A stretch of 64,000 nt of DNA from an uncultured Ulvibacter sp. (GTDB lineage Bacteria > Bacteroidota > Bacteroidia > Flavobacteriales > Flavobacteriaceae), in NCBI GenBank assembly GCA_913063405.1, contig CAJXZB010000003.1:1-64000 (forward strand). The letters run 5' to 3'. The stretch's first letter is position 1, and the number at the start of each line of letters is the position of its first letter. Positions 45,142 through 53,336 of this stretch are shown here, in pieces. A model generated the notes under the pieces. That model ran no database searches. It saw only the letters and a program-made list of their open reading frames with translations, and was not told where the DNA came from. The position numbers and the translations under genes were made by a program.

Positions 45142-46146
45142 ATGTCAAGTAAACCAAAATTCGCAGTTTTTGGAGGAGGAAGCTGGGCAACGGCTATCGT
45201 AAAAATGCTTTGTGAAAACTTAGATGAGGTAGGCTGGTATATGCGAAGTCCTTATGCATTAGAACATCTTAAGAAGCAACAGCACAACCCCAACTATCTA
45301 AGCTCGGTAGAATTTAATATTTCTCAGTTAAAATTGAGTAACGATATTAATGAGCTTGTCACGTACGCAGACTATCTAATTTTTGCTATCCCATCCGCTT
45401 TTGTTCATAGTGAATTGGAAAAGCTAACCGTTTCACCAAAAGGAAAAGTTCTCTTTTCGGCAATCAAAGGAATTGTACCCGAAACAAGCCTTATTGTTGG
45501 GGATCACTTTTATACCCACCATAATATTCCTTTTAAAGATATTGGCGTTATTACAGGACCTTGTCATGCAGAGGAAGTAGCACTTGAACGTCTTTCATAT
45601 TTAACCATTGCCTGTGCGGATCAAGAGAAAGCACAATTAGTCGCAGACACGCTGTCTAGCGATTATATAAAATGCACAATCAGTGATGACATTATTGGAA
45701 CCGAATATGCCGCGATGCTCAAGAACATCTACGCCTTGGCAGCAGGAATCGCTCACGGTTTAGGATATGGAGATAATTTTCAATCGGTTTTGATGAGCAA
45801 TGCTATTCGAGAAATGAAACGCTATGTAAAGAAGGTTCATAAAATGAAGCGTGACATTAATGGTTCTGCCTACCTAGGAGATTTATTGGTGACAGGGTAT
45901 TCTGTTTTTAGTCGAAACAGAATGTTTGGAAGTATGATAGGAAAAGGATATACCGTGAAAAGCGCACAAATGGAAATGAGCATGATAGCGGAAGGTTATT
46001 ATGCTACCAAAAGCGCTTATGAACTCAATCAGCTTAAAGGTAATAAAAAGGCTAAAACTCCAATTATCAATGCCGTTTATGGTATTCTCTACGAAAACAA
46101 GGAGCCAAAGAAAGTCTTTAAAAAATTAACCGAAAAGTTAGATTAA
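45142..46146 (+). CDS. gpsA: NAD(P)H-dependent glycerol-3-phosphate dehydrogenase
   Basis: Reduces dihydroxyacetone phosphate to sn-glycerol-3-phosphate for phospholipid synthesis. The Rossmann motif FGGGSWATAIVK, the catalytic Lys in YAAMLKNIYALAAGIAHGLGYGDN and VTGPCHAEEVA are present. ATG 45142 was chosen over 45124 because the putative -7 box at 45115-45122 would place transcription initiation at or after 45124, and the extra six residues are not part of the fold. At 334 residues it is normal. Confidence 0.93.
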   Translation: MSSKPKFAVFGGGSWATAIVKMLCENLDEVGWYMRSPYALEHLKKQQHNPNYLSSVEFNISQLKLSNDINELVTYADYLIFAIPSAFVHSELEKLTVSPKGKVLFSAIKGIVPETSLIVGDHFYTHHNIPFKDIGVITGPCHAEEVALERLSYLTIACADQEKAQLVADTLSSDYIKCTISDDIIGTEYAAMLKNIYALAAGIAHGLGYGDNFQSVLMSNAIREMKRYVKKVHKMKRDINGSAYLGDLLVTGYSVFSRNRMFGSMIGKGYTVKSAQMEMSMIAEGYYATKSAYELNQLKGNKKAKTPIINAVYGILYENKEPKKVFKKLTEKLD

Positions 46147-46542
46147 TTAGCGCGCTAAAACTCCCTTATTAGTCATTACAGGCAGCATAACAGCATTGTC
46201 TTCTACTATAGAATTTCTCGGAAGCTCATAGCGTTTGTCATACATCTTATCTCCAATAAAATAGGTAACACTAAAAAAATTATCTAGCTTAAAAATACTT
46301 TCGTCAATAAACTCAATCTTTGCATAGCCCTTTGCTGGAACCACATTAATGGTTTTTCGCATAGGGGACGTCATATCTTTTTCATCATATCCTTGAGATA
46401 CAATTAAAACTGTTTCTATTGCCGTACTCCCATCGTTAATAAGATAAATATTCCAATCGTGAGTGTTGTAATCTTCGTTAAACTCAAAAACCGCGGCCAC
46501 GAATACGTTCTTAACTTCTGGGATTTCAATGTCTTTTCTCAT
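46147..46542 (-). CDS. conserved hypothetical protein, 131 aa
   Basis: A soluble, beta-rich protein without signal peptide or membrane helix. It contains VFEFNEDYNTHDWNIYLINDGSTAIETVLIVSQGYD in several strands and a closing YELPRNSIVEDN. I recall such proteins beside flavobacterial pheS, but no function is known. It abuts the 3' end of gpsA tail to tail and lies 22 bp downstream of pheS on the same strand. Confidence 0.65.
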   Translation of the reverse strand: MRKDIEIPEVKNVFVAAVFEFNEDYNTHDWNIYLINDGSTAIETVLIVSQGYDEKDMTSPMRKTINVVPAKGYAKIEFIDESIFKLDNFFSVTYFIGDKMYDKRYELPRNSIVEDNAVMLPVMTNKGVLAR

Positions 46543-46564
46543 ATACCAATTGTTGGAAAGAAAT

Positions 46565-47584
46565 CTAGAACGAGCTTTTAAACTGTTCTAAGAAACGGAT
46601 ATCATTTTCGCTAAACATTCGGATATCCGGAATTTGATGCAGCAATAAGGCGATACGGTCAATCCCCATTCCGAAGGCAAAACCAGAATACTCTTCTGCA
46701 TCAATTCCACAGTTAGTAAGTACGTTAGGGTCCACCATTCCGCAACCCATAATCTCTAACCATCCTGTTCCTTTGGTCATTTTATAATCGGTTTCGGTCT
46801 CTAAGCCCCAATACACATCTACCTCGGCACTTGGTTCTGTAAACGGGAAATAGGAAGGACGAAGTCTAATTTTTGACTTCCCAAACATTTCCGTAGTGAA
46901 ATACTGAAGTGTTTGCTTTAAATCAGCAAAGCTTACTCCCTTATCAACATATAATCCTTCCACTTGATGGAAAAAACAGTGAGATCGAGCAGAGATTGCT
47001 TCATTCCTATAAACACGTCCCGGAGAAATAGTACGGATAGGCGGTTTGTTGTTTTCCATATAGCGCACCTGCACCGATGAGGTATGTGTACGCAGCAACA
47101 CATCTGGATTAGTTTCAACAAAAAAGGTATCTTGCATATCACGTGCTGGATGATATTCAGGAAGATTTAAAGCTGTGAAGTTATGCCAATCATCCTCGAT
47201 TTCTGGTCCTTCAGAAACATTAAAACCAATACGCGAAAAAATCTCAATGATCTTATTCTTTGTAATCGATATAGGATGACGAGACCCTAATTCTATTGGA
47301 TCGCCAGGACGAGAAAGGTCTCCATAAACACCAGTAGACTTTTCTTTGGTTTCCAAAGAATCCTTCAAAGTATTTACTTTTTCTTCCGCACTACTTTTAA
47401 GCTTGTTTACAACTTGCCCAAATTCCTTTTTCTGATCATTCGCTACATTTTTAAATTCGGCAAAGAAATCATTTAGCAGGCCTTTTTTTCCCAGGTACTT
47501 GATTCGGAAATTTTCTGCTTCTTCTTTCGAAGATGTTTTAAAGGCTTCAACTTCGGCAATATGTTTTTTTATCTTCTCTAACAT
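46565..47584 (-). CDS. pheS: phenylalanyl-tRNA synthetase alpha subunit
   Basis: The catalytic subunit of PheRS, class II aminoacyl-tRNA synthetase. An N-terminal coiled-coil (about 1-85) is followed by motif 2-like [10 protein letters not shown] and motif 3 [17 protein letters not shown] at the end. At 339 residues it is full length. The beta subunit gene is not in the window. Confidence 0.96.
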   Translation of the reverse strand: MLEKIKKHIAEVEAFKTSSKEEAENFRIKYLGKKGLLNDFFAEFKNVANDQKKEFGQVVNKLKSSAEEKVNTLKDSLETKEKSTGVYGDLSRPGDPIELGSRHPISITKNKIIEIFSRIGFNVSEGPEIEDDWHNFTALNLPEYHPARDMQDTFFVETNPDVLLRTHTSSVQVRYMENNKPPIRTISPGRVYRNEAISARSHCFFHQVEGLYVDKGVSFADLKQTLQYFTTEMFGKSKIRLRPSYFPFTEPSAEVDVYWGLETETDYKMTKGTGWLEIMGCGMVDPNVLTNCGIDAEEYSGFAFGMGIDRIALLLHQIPDIRMFSENDIRFLEQFKSSF

Positions 47585-47603
47585 GGTACTATTCTTCAGC
47601 GGG

Positions 47604-47611
47604 CAAAATTA
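47604..47611 (-). promoter_or_regulatory. -7 box of pheS
   Basis: TAATTTTG on the minus strand matches TAnnTTTG and lies 19 bp before the pheS ATG. Confidence 0.45.
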
Positions 47612-47623
47612 CGTTTTTTCTTT

Positions 47624-47980
47624 CTATTGGATTACTTCCTTCTCGACAAAGTATTGGACAATAGCATCTTTCATTAATACACTTTGTTCCCCAGCTTTTA
47701 AAGGTGGCAGTTGTTCTAGTATTTTGTAATGTGGCCAACCTTGTTCGTCAAAATATTCGAACTCATAATAACCAAAGGGCTCCAACAACCTGCAAATCGC
47801 AATATGCATTAGGTTTACCTTTTCGTCCTTTCTATATTTTCGATGCAATTGTCCCAATTCTTGAACACCCACCAAGTAGATAATGGCATCCAAATCCAGC
47901 TTTTCGCCATCAGCAAAGCGATCACTAAGCAGCTTGACCACAGCATCCCATCGTTCTTTTAATTGTTCATCTCTTGCCAT
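47624..47980 (-). CDS. conserved hypothetical protein, 118 aa
   Basis: A soluble acidic helical protein without signal peptide. LDAIIYLVGVQELGQL and LMHIAICRLLEPFGYYEFEYFDEQGWPHYKILEQLPPL are its most distinctive segments. I recognise it only as a family common in Flavobacteriaceae. It has its own -7 box and lies upstream of pheS on the same strand. Confidence 0.65.
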   Translation of the reverse strand: MARDEQLKERWDAVVKLLSDRFADGEKLDLDAIIYLVGVQELGQLHRKYRKDEKVNLMHIAICRLLEPFGYYEFEYFDEQGWPHYKILEQLPPLKAGEQSVLMKDAIVQYFVEKEVIQ

Positions 47981-47996
47981 ATACTTTTTTCCGAAG

Positions 47997-48004
47997 CAAA
48001 GATA
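47997..48004 (-). promoter_or_regulatory. -7 box of the 47624-47980 gene
   Basis: TATCTTTG on the minus strand matches TAnnTTTG and is 16 bp before the ATG. Confidence 0.5.
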
Positions 48005-48114
48005 GCGGTATAATTTTTCACACCTTTCTTTTCGATGGTCAAATTATTATGTGATTTCCAACAAAAAGGGGACATTATGTTATGATGCTCGAGCCATAAG
48101 GCTAATAAAGAACA

Positions 48115-48429
48115 TTAATAATCTATAATGAAATCTTTGAGATCTTCATTTTCTGGAAGCGATATTTTTTTCTTTATTCTATATCGAGTTGCTTGCACTG
48201 AACGCGGGTCTATATTCATCAATACAGCGATTTTCTTAGTTGGCAATAATAATTTGATAAAGGCGCAATGCCGAAGTTCATTTATAGTTAATGATGGGAA
48301 GTTGCTTTTTAAACGCGTAAAGAAATCTGAATGAATCATATTGAAATGTACTTCGAGATTTCCTAAAAAACTCGTTTTTACGGGAAAAAGTTGTCGAACC
48401 ACTTTTGTTGATGAATTGATCTCGCTCAT
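48115..48429 (-). pseudogene. C-terminal fragment of a TPR/LuxR-type regulator
   Basis: The frame codes FFTRLKSNFPSLTINELRHC, then IAVLMNIDPRSVQATRYRIK, which is the C-terminal helix-turn-helix of flavobacterial membrane TPR-LuxR regulators (compare the intact gene at 50751-52358: FYKKLIIKHPDLTSKDKRLC). All upstream parts (signal peptide, TPRs, membrane helix) are missing. The open frame continues upstream to 48549 but crosses a terminator hairpin at 48473-48491, so that part is unlikely to be coding. Met at 48429-48427 is the first plausible start. Probably a decayed gene. Confidence 0.6.
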
Positions 48430-48784
48430 CCTTAGTAAACACAAGCCTTTCCGAAGATTGAAAATAAAAAATCCCCGTCTAAAAGACGGGGAGTCAAGTA
48501 AAGCTCCCTCTATTAGCCCTATATCGAACCGTAATTTGCTGTTTTTCAAATACTTAACACTAAGAAAGACCCTTTCCTAGGCTCGAACCAAAGTCAAATT
48601 TGTAGGGTTTTTCATGAATTCGCACCGTTCAGTGCTAGACAATTATTGAGAATCATCACTTTCAATAATCAACTCTACTTTTCCTATAATTACCAATCTG
48701 CGATCCTATATGATCATTCCTTTTAATCTAATAGAAGGAGCCGCCTTTTTGGCAACCTCTTTATTCAAATATTAATAAAAGGAT
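48430..48784. other. intergenic region with terminator and tRNA-like 3' end
   Basis: Besides the hairpin at 48473-48491, the minus strand reads ctttggttcgagcctaggaaagggtc around 48595-48570. Part of that looks like a tRNA T-arm plus acceptor (TTCGAGC loop in a 5-bp, wobble-rich stem). No D-arm or anticodon arm fits upstream, so it is at most a remnant. Confidence 0.3.
48473..48491 (-). terminator. strong intrinsic terminator
   Basis: CCCCGTCT (48473-48480) and AGACGGGG (48484-48491) form an 8-bp stem with an AAA loop. On the minus strand it is followed by attttttattttc. It faces transcripts coming from the T9SS gene at 48785 or from the tRNA-like remnant. Confidence 0.8.
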
Positions 48785-50404
48785 TTAATTTTTAATAACC
48801 CTTTTAGAGATAACTCCTAAATTTGTATAAACATTCATAATATAAATACCCGAGTTCCAGTTTTCAGTATTTATTGAAACTACATTTGAAGAATTATTTT
48901 TCAATTTAAAAATAAATTGTCCTAATACATTATAAATTAAGATAGATGTAATTGTGTTTTCGCTTTTTATCGTCCAGTTTTCTGAAACGGGATTTACATA
49001 AAATATTGAATTATAATCTACATCATTTACAGATAAAATTTCATGGGTAATATTTTGAGCATATATTCTTTCTCCAGCACCTTTATCTTCAATAAAAACT
49101 GCTATACTTTGATTATTTATTGGCTTAGTAAATTGAATTCTACCTTTATTTGCACTAAAAGTAGCCGCTGATAAATCATCTTCATTTAATACAATATCTC
49201 CATTATCATCTAATAAAACTCCACCTAATGTAGTTGGACTTACACCATTATCTATTCCACTTTTTAATAGAAATAATGGTGCGTCATCCTTTAAATATAA
49301 AGATCCTGCATGTACTTTTTCGCTTCCTATTGGATAAATAACTTTTGCATTTTCTGTTAATAAACGAGTACCAGAATCTTTATCGAATTTTTGAACATAT
49401 TCCCCTTTTTCACCTTGACTAGTAGTCGTATAAGTACAAATTGCCCAAACATTTTGAGATCCAGGTTGAAATGAAATCTGAGTATTCATTTCATAATCTG
49501 TTTGATTTGTATCAAAGTCTGAACCATTAATTCCCCAAGGCAATGTACCATCAGGATTCAATCGTTGTAAAAAAGAATCAAATCGTGAACCAGGTGAAGC
49601 CTTATATCCCATATAAACTACATCCCCATCTTGTAAGCCACTATAGGTTGTATTAAAAACAGTTCCATAATCCGCTAATTGAGTTGGATTTGCCCATTGA
49701 GATTCTCCCAAGTTATTATATCGCTGACCATAAAGAATTGAATTAATTCCAAATGTTAAGCTATGAAAAACCATCATATAGCCTCCATCAGAATGTTCAA
49801 ATATATTTGCAGGAACCGTATCATTTGCGCCTTCAGTTATAGATTGAGTGGAACCCCAAATAGCTGTACCTGAAGCATCATATTTTTGCATCAAACCTTG
49901 AGATCCAGGCCACCAAGAAACAATTGTTTCTCCACTAGATAATGGCAAAAAAGTAACTGAAAAACCACTTCCTATATTAACTCCATTTGTTCCCCATAAA
50001 TGATTTCCAGTAGTATCTAATTTAAAAACATAAGCAGGTTCACCTCCACCAGATCCTGTTGCACCTATATATAAATTATCATTTTCATCGATGGTAATAT
50101 TCCAGATATATGTAAATGTACTCATTGGTATTTGGTCACTTACAAGTATACCATCATTTCCTAACATTAGAGAACCGTCTACACCCAACATTTGCAACCT
50201 AAGTTCGTAATTTATTGGAGCTGAAACGGCTTTCCAAAAAACTACATATGTTTTCCCTTCTGAAGTTCCTATCGCTTTCATATCTCCGCTTTCAGAATCA
50301 GCAACTAAAGTATTAATAGCTGTATCTGTTGTCCATTGTGCATTCACATTAATTGAAATCATTAATGCAATCATTATTAAAAATGTAATTTTTTTCATTT
50401 CCAT
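48785..50404 (-). CDS. secreted protein with T9SS type A sorting domain, 539 aa
   Basis: A signal peptide ending VNAQ (residue 22) is followed by a propeller-like body of repeated short strands (AIGTSEGKTYVVFWKA, NLYIGATGSGGGEPAYVFKLD, GGYMMVFHSLTFG), and a type A sorting domain (FYVNPVSENWTI...IYNVLGQFIF...SGIYIMNVYTNLGVISKRVIKN) in the last ~75 residues. It is exported through T9SS and probably anchored or released at the surface. The DNA is very AT-rich compared with the housekeeping genes nearby. It lies downstream of a TPR-LuxR regulator on the same strand. Confidence 0.8.
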   Translation of the reverse strand: MEMKKITFLIMIALMISINVNAQWTTDTAINTLVADSESGDMKAIGTSEGKTYVVFWKAVSAPINYELRLQMLGVDGSLMLGNDGILVSDQIPMSTFTYIWNITIDENDNLYIGATGSGGGEPAYVFKLDTTGNHLWGTNGVNIGSGFSVTFLPLSSGETIVSWWPGSQGLMQKYDASGTAIWGSTQSITEGANDTVPANIFEHSDGGYMMVFHSLTFGINSILYGQRYNNLGESQWANPTQLADYGTVFNTTYSGLQDGDVVYMGYKASPGSRFDSFLQRLNPDGTLPWGINGSDFDTNQTDYEMNTQISFQPGSQNVWAICTYTTTSQGEKGEYVQKFDKDSGTRLLTENAKVIYPIGSEKVHAGSLYLKDDAPLFLLKSGIDNGVSPTTLGGVLLDDNGDIVLNEDDLSAATFSANKGRIQFTKPINNQSIAVFIEDKGAGERIYAQNITHEILSVNDVDYNSIFYVNPVSENWTIKSENTITSILIYNVLGQFIFKLKNNSSNVVSINTENWNSGIYIMNVYTNLGVISKRVIKN

Positions 50405-50750
50405 ATATTTTAATTTAATAGATTATTGTTTTTCATTCTTTTTTTGATCAAGAGAATTGACAATCTTTTTTAGAGCACTCTTTATTTACTTGATTATCAT
50501 TCTGAATTTTTTGTAGTAAATCCTTTTCTTGTTCTTTATATGTTTTCATTATTAGTTCAATTAAAAATTCAAATAGCTACTGAACAAAAATAGTATGAGA
50601 ATGTTCAAAAAATTAACATTCCCCCCTTTCAAAATCACTCAATTGAAATTTTAACACACTAATTTACCACTCAGGTGTAGCTATGTAATTGATTATGTGT
50701 ATTTTAATAATTCAAAAATTAACTATAATAGTGAAGATTGTTTAAAAAAA
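50405..50750. other. AT-rich intergenic region
   Basis: Apart from the 33-codon frame at 50448-50549, nothing is recognised. The plus strand around 50600-50750 is very AT-rich and probably holds the promoter of the secreted-protein gene, but no clear -7 box was found. Confidence 0.4.
50448..50549 (-). CDS. possible small peptide, 33 aa
   Basis: ATG at 50549-50547, TGA at 50450-50448. The peptide MKTYKEQEKDLLQKIQNDNQ... ends NKECSKKDCQFS, charged with two Cys spaced CxxxxC. There is no signal peptide. It lies between the regulator and the T9SS gene, on their strand. It may be a small regulatory or redox peptide or a chance frame. Confidence 0.25.
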   Translation of the reverse strand: MKTYKEQEKDLLQKIQNDNQVNKECSKKDCQFS

Positions 50751-52358
50751 CTAACTAAAACTTGATAAGTAGATAGATAATTCTGTTTTTAAATTAGTAA
50801 TGTTTAACTTTTTTCTAAGTCGTGTACGTGCATTTTCTACAGATTTAAAAGATTGCCCGGTAATTTGAGCTATTTCTTTTGAAGATAAATCCAATTTTAA
50901 TAGCGCACATAAACGTTTATCTTTTGAAGTTAAATCCGGATGTTTTATAATAAGCTTTTTATAAAAAGATTCATGAACTTGCTCAAAACGTACTTCAAAT
51001 TCTTTCCAAATATCACTATTTGTATCCTTTTCTAATCGTCTAACAATATAATCTATTGCTTGTTGGGTTTCTTTTTTTACTGCTTTTCTTCTAACATTTT
51101 TAAGTTCTAGCAAAATTTCATCGATAATTTCTGTCCGATGAATTTCAGTCATTGCTTTACCTATTAATTCATTATTTTTTATTTCTAAACTCGCATCTAA
51201 CTCTTTTTGTTTTGCCAACATCAGTTCTTTTTCTAACTGTATGTTTTTCAGTTTAGTTCTATATTTTACAAGTAATATTGTTAATATCAATAGTAATACA
51301 AAAAGACTCAATCCAAAAATGTAATATTTTAATCGTCTTTTCCCTTCTTTTAAAATTTGTATTTTTTCTTTTGATTTATAGGCTTCCTCTATAAGTATTT
51401 TTTCAACATTTACTTTTTTCTCTTCAATATTTATTGTGTCACTAATTCTATTATAGGAATCAAAATAATTTGTTGCTTTTTCAAAATTCTTATCTAGTTT
51501 ATAGGATTTGTAAAGCAATTCAACAGACTCTAAGCTTGCTAAGCTATAAGGAGCAATACTATCTATAAGCCGGAAGGACTTTTCAGCATAATAAATACTT
51601 GAATCTGGTTGAGATTGCTTTAAATAGAAGGTTGAAAACTCAGTATAAAGCCAAACTTTATTTCTTAGGTCAGTGTTCTCATTTAAAGTTGAAATTGCTT
51701 TATTAAAATAAAATTTAGATATTTCAGGTTGATCATCAGTAATATATACCCGGCCTAAATTTGTATACAAATAAAAATATAGATTATTGTCACTTAATGT
51801 TTTAGCAATTTTTAATGACTTTTGATAATAAATTATAGAGGAATCTCTTTGAGTTTCTAAGTATAAATTCCCAATATTATTTAATGTTTTTGCAATGGAC
51901 AAGGTATCACTTTGTTCATTTTGATACTTATAAACGCGTCTAAAGTAATCTAATGCAACATCACTATTTTCTACCCTCGCATTTACAATTGCAAGGTGAT
52001 TTTCTAAAACATATCTTTCTGGGTATTCTTTATCCTTGTAAAAATCATAGGCCTTTAGGTAATAATCTAAAGAGATATCTAAAGCATCCTTTTGATAATA
52101 TATTTCTCCAGTTTTTTTTTGATAATCCGCATATACCTGAGGGTCATCAGAAGCCAAAGCGGCAGATTCAGCAACTTCAATATAATATAGTGATCGTTCC
52201 CAATCAGTATTGGATAATTCTGAAGCTATTTTTAGACTAATTCTCGATTTTTCACTTTCACTTGAAACAACCGACAAACTATCTAAAAGGGGAGTAACAA
52301 CCTCTTGTGCTATTGAATATTGAACAACTAATAATAGTACAAAAACACGAAATAACAT
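50751..52358 (-). CDS. membrane TPR-LuxR-type transcriptional regulator, 535 aa
   Basis: A signal peptide (1-17) is followed by about six to eight TPR repeats (residues 60-320), one membrane helix (about 348-370, YYIFGLSLFVLLLILTILLV), a coiled coil, then a LuxR/GerE-like helix-turn-helix near the C-terminus (LTSKDKRLCALLKLDLSSKE, then SFKSVENARTRLRKKL). This is the flavobacterial one-component arrangement with sensor repeats outside and DNA binding inside. It probably regulates the T9SS protein gene downstream. Confidence 0.85.
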   Translation of the reverse strand: MLFRVFVLLLVVQYSIAQEVVTPLLDSLSVVSSESEKSRISLKIASELSNTDWERSLYYIEVAESAALASDDPQVYADYQKKTGEIYYQKDALDISLDYYLKAYDFYKDKEYPERYVLENHLAIVNARVENSDVALDYFRRVYKYQNEQSDTLSIAKTLNNIGNLYLETQRDSSIIYYQKSLKIAKTLSDNNLYFYLYTNLGRVYITDDQPEISKFYFNKAISTLNENTDLRNKVWLYTEFSTFYLKQSQPDSSIYYAEKSFRLIDSIAPYSLASLESVELLYKSYKLDKNFEKATNYFDSYNRISDTINIEEKKVNVEKILIEEAYKSKEKIQILKEGKRRLKYYIFGLSLFVLLLILTILLVKYRTKLKNIQLEKELMLAKQKELDASLEIKNNELIGKAMTEIHRTEIIDEILLELKNVRRKAVKKETQQAIDYIVRRLEKDTNSDIWKEFEVRFEQVHESFYKKLIIKHPDLTSKDKRLCALLKLDLSSKEIAQITGQSFKSVENARTRLRKKLNITNLKTELSIYLSSFS

Positions 52359-52362
52359 AAAT

Positions 52363-52680
52363 CGGATTAATTTAGCTTACAAATTACATAAATTACTTAA
52401 TAGCTTAGGAAATGTCTCTGGAGATGTAAATATTATAGTATATCCTAATCCTTTTGATTCAAAATTAAGCATCAAAATTCCACAAGAGTTTTCCCAGGTC
52501 AAAGCGCAACTTTTTGATATAAACGGAAGACAATTATATCCGAGGAATCTTTTGTCAAATAGTAATAGTTCGAATACAATCGTAGTTAATCCAAATATTA
52601 GTCAATCCGGAATTTACTTCCTGAAAATATCTTCCGATAAAGGATTAGTATTATCAACGGTAAAATTAGTTAGAGAGTGA
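52363..52680 (+). pseudogene. orphan T9SS type A sorting domain (truncated gene)
   Basis: An open frame without start codon covers the last ~100 residues of a T9SS cargo protein: IIVYPNPFDSKLSIKIPQEF at the start, then AQLFDINGRQLYPR and SGIYFLKISSDKGLVL, ending STVKLVRE before TGA at 52678-52680. That is a complete type A sorting domain. The body of the protein is absent: the frame runs into the 5' end of the divergent regulator gene. A terminator follows. Confidence 0.75.
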
Positions 52681-52705
52681 TGTAGAGTGATTTTTTAGTT
52701 AAGAT

Positions 52706-52734
52706 AAAAGGTCATATGTAAGGTATGGCCTTTT
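52706..52734 (+). terminator. terminator behind the truncated T9SS gene
   Basis: AAAAGGTCATA (52706-52716) pairs with TATGGCCTTTT (52724-52734) with one G-U pair, followed by further T. It is retained although the gene it served is broken. Confidence 0.75.
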
Positions 52735-52774
52735 TTAATGCATATCTTTAAAACTTCCGTTTTACTAGAAATGT

Positions 52775-52782
52775 TATCTTTA
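52775..52782 (+). promoter_or_regulatory. near -7 box of cvpA
   Basis: TATCTTTA, one mismatch from TAnnTTTG, 14 bp before the ATG. A second TATCTTTA is at 52743-52750. Confidence 0.35.
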
Positions 52783-52796
52783 CGAAAATACTTTTT

Positions 52797-53336
52797 ATGA
52801 GCGCGGTCGATATTATCTTAGGCATCATACTTATCATAGCTTTTTATACTGGAATTAAAAAAGGCTTATTTGTTACGTTGGCTTCCCTTGTTGGCCTTAT
52901 CGCGGGTGTTTATGGAGCCATTTATTTTTCCCACTATGCAGGTGCTTTTCTTTCGGGTGCTTTCGATTGGAGCGAGCAAACCACCAACCTAGCCGCTTTT
53001 GCCGTTACTTTCTTAGTAATCATTTTTGTGGTGACCGCTGCGGGGAAACTGCTTACCAAGATTGCAGATTTTGCTGCCTTGGGAATGATTAACAAATTGG
53101 CAGGTGGAGTTTTTAGCACCCTTAAATACGCATTTATCATTAGTGTGATCTTTATGTTTATCAATGCATCTACAGACGTAAGTGGTTTTCTTATTTCTGA
53201 AGAAAAAAAAGCAGACTCTGTACTTTATGAACCTATTGCTTCGCTAGCGCCTATGGTGCTGCCTAATCTTCTAGCAGAGGTTGAGAACTACAGAAAAGGG
53301 GAGGAAGAAGAAGCCCCAGCGCAGGAAAAACAATAA
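52797..53336 (+). CDS. CvpA-family membrane protein, 179 aa
   Basis: Four hydrophobic segments in residues 1-125 with the CvpA start VDIILGIILIIAFYTGIKKGLF and the re-entrant LAGGVFSTLKYAFIISVIFM segment. The tail is acidic (GEEEEAPAQEKQ). In E. coli CvpA is linked to colicin V production and envelope integrity; the function here is unknown. It abuts the 3' end of batE tail to tail. Confidence 0.9.
   Translation: MSAVDIILGIILIIAFYTGIKKGLFVTLASLVGLIAGVYGAIYFSHYAGAFLSGAFDWSEQTTNLAAFAVTFLVIIFVVTAAGKLLTKIADFAALGMINKLAGGVFSTLKYAFIISVIFMFINASTDVSGFLISEEKKADSVLYEPIASLAPMVLPNLLAEVENYRKGEEEEAPAQEKQ

Noticed and set aside
48550-48600. tRNA gene on the minus strand
   Set aside because: A T-arm and possible 3' acceptor strand exist, but there is no room for, or match to, the remaining arms.
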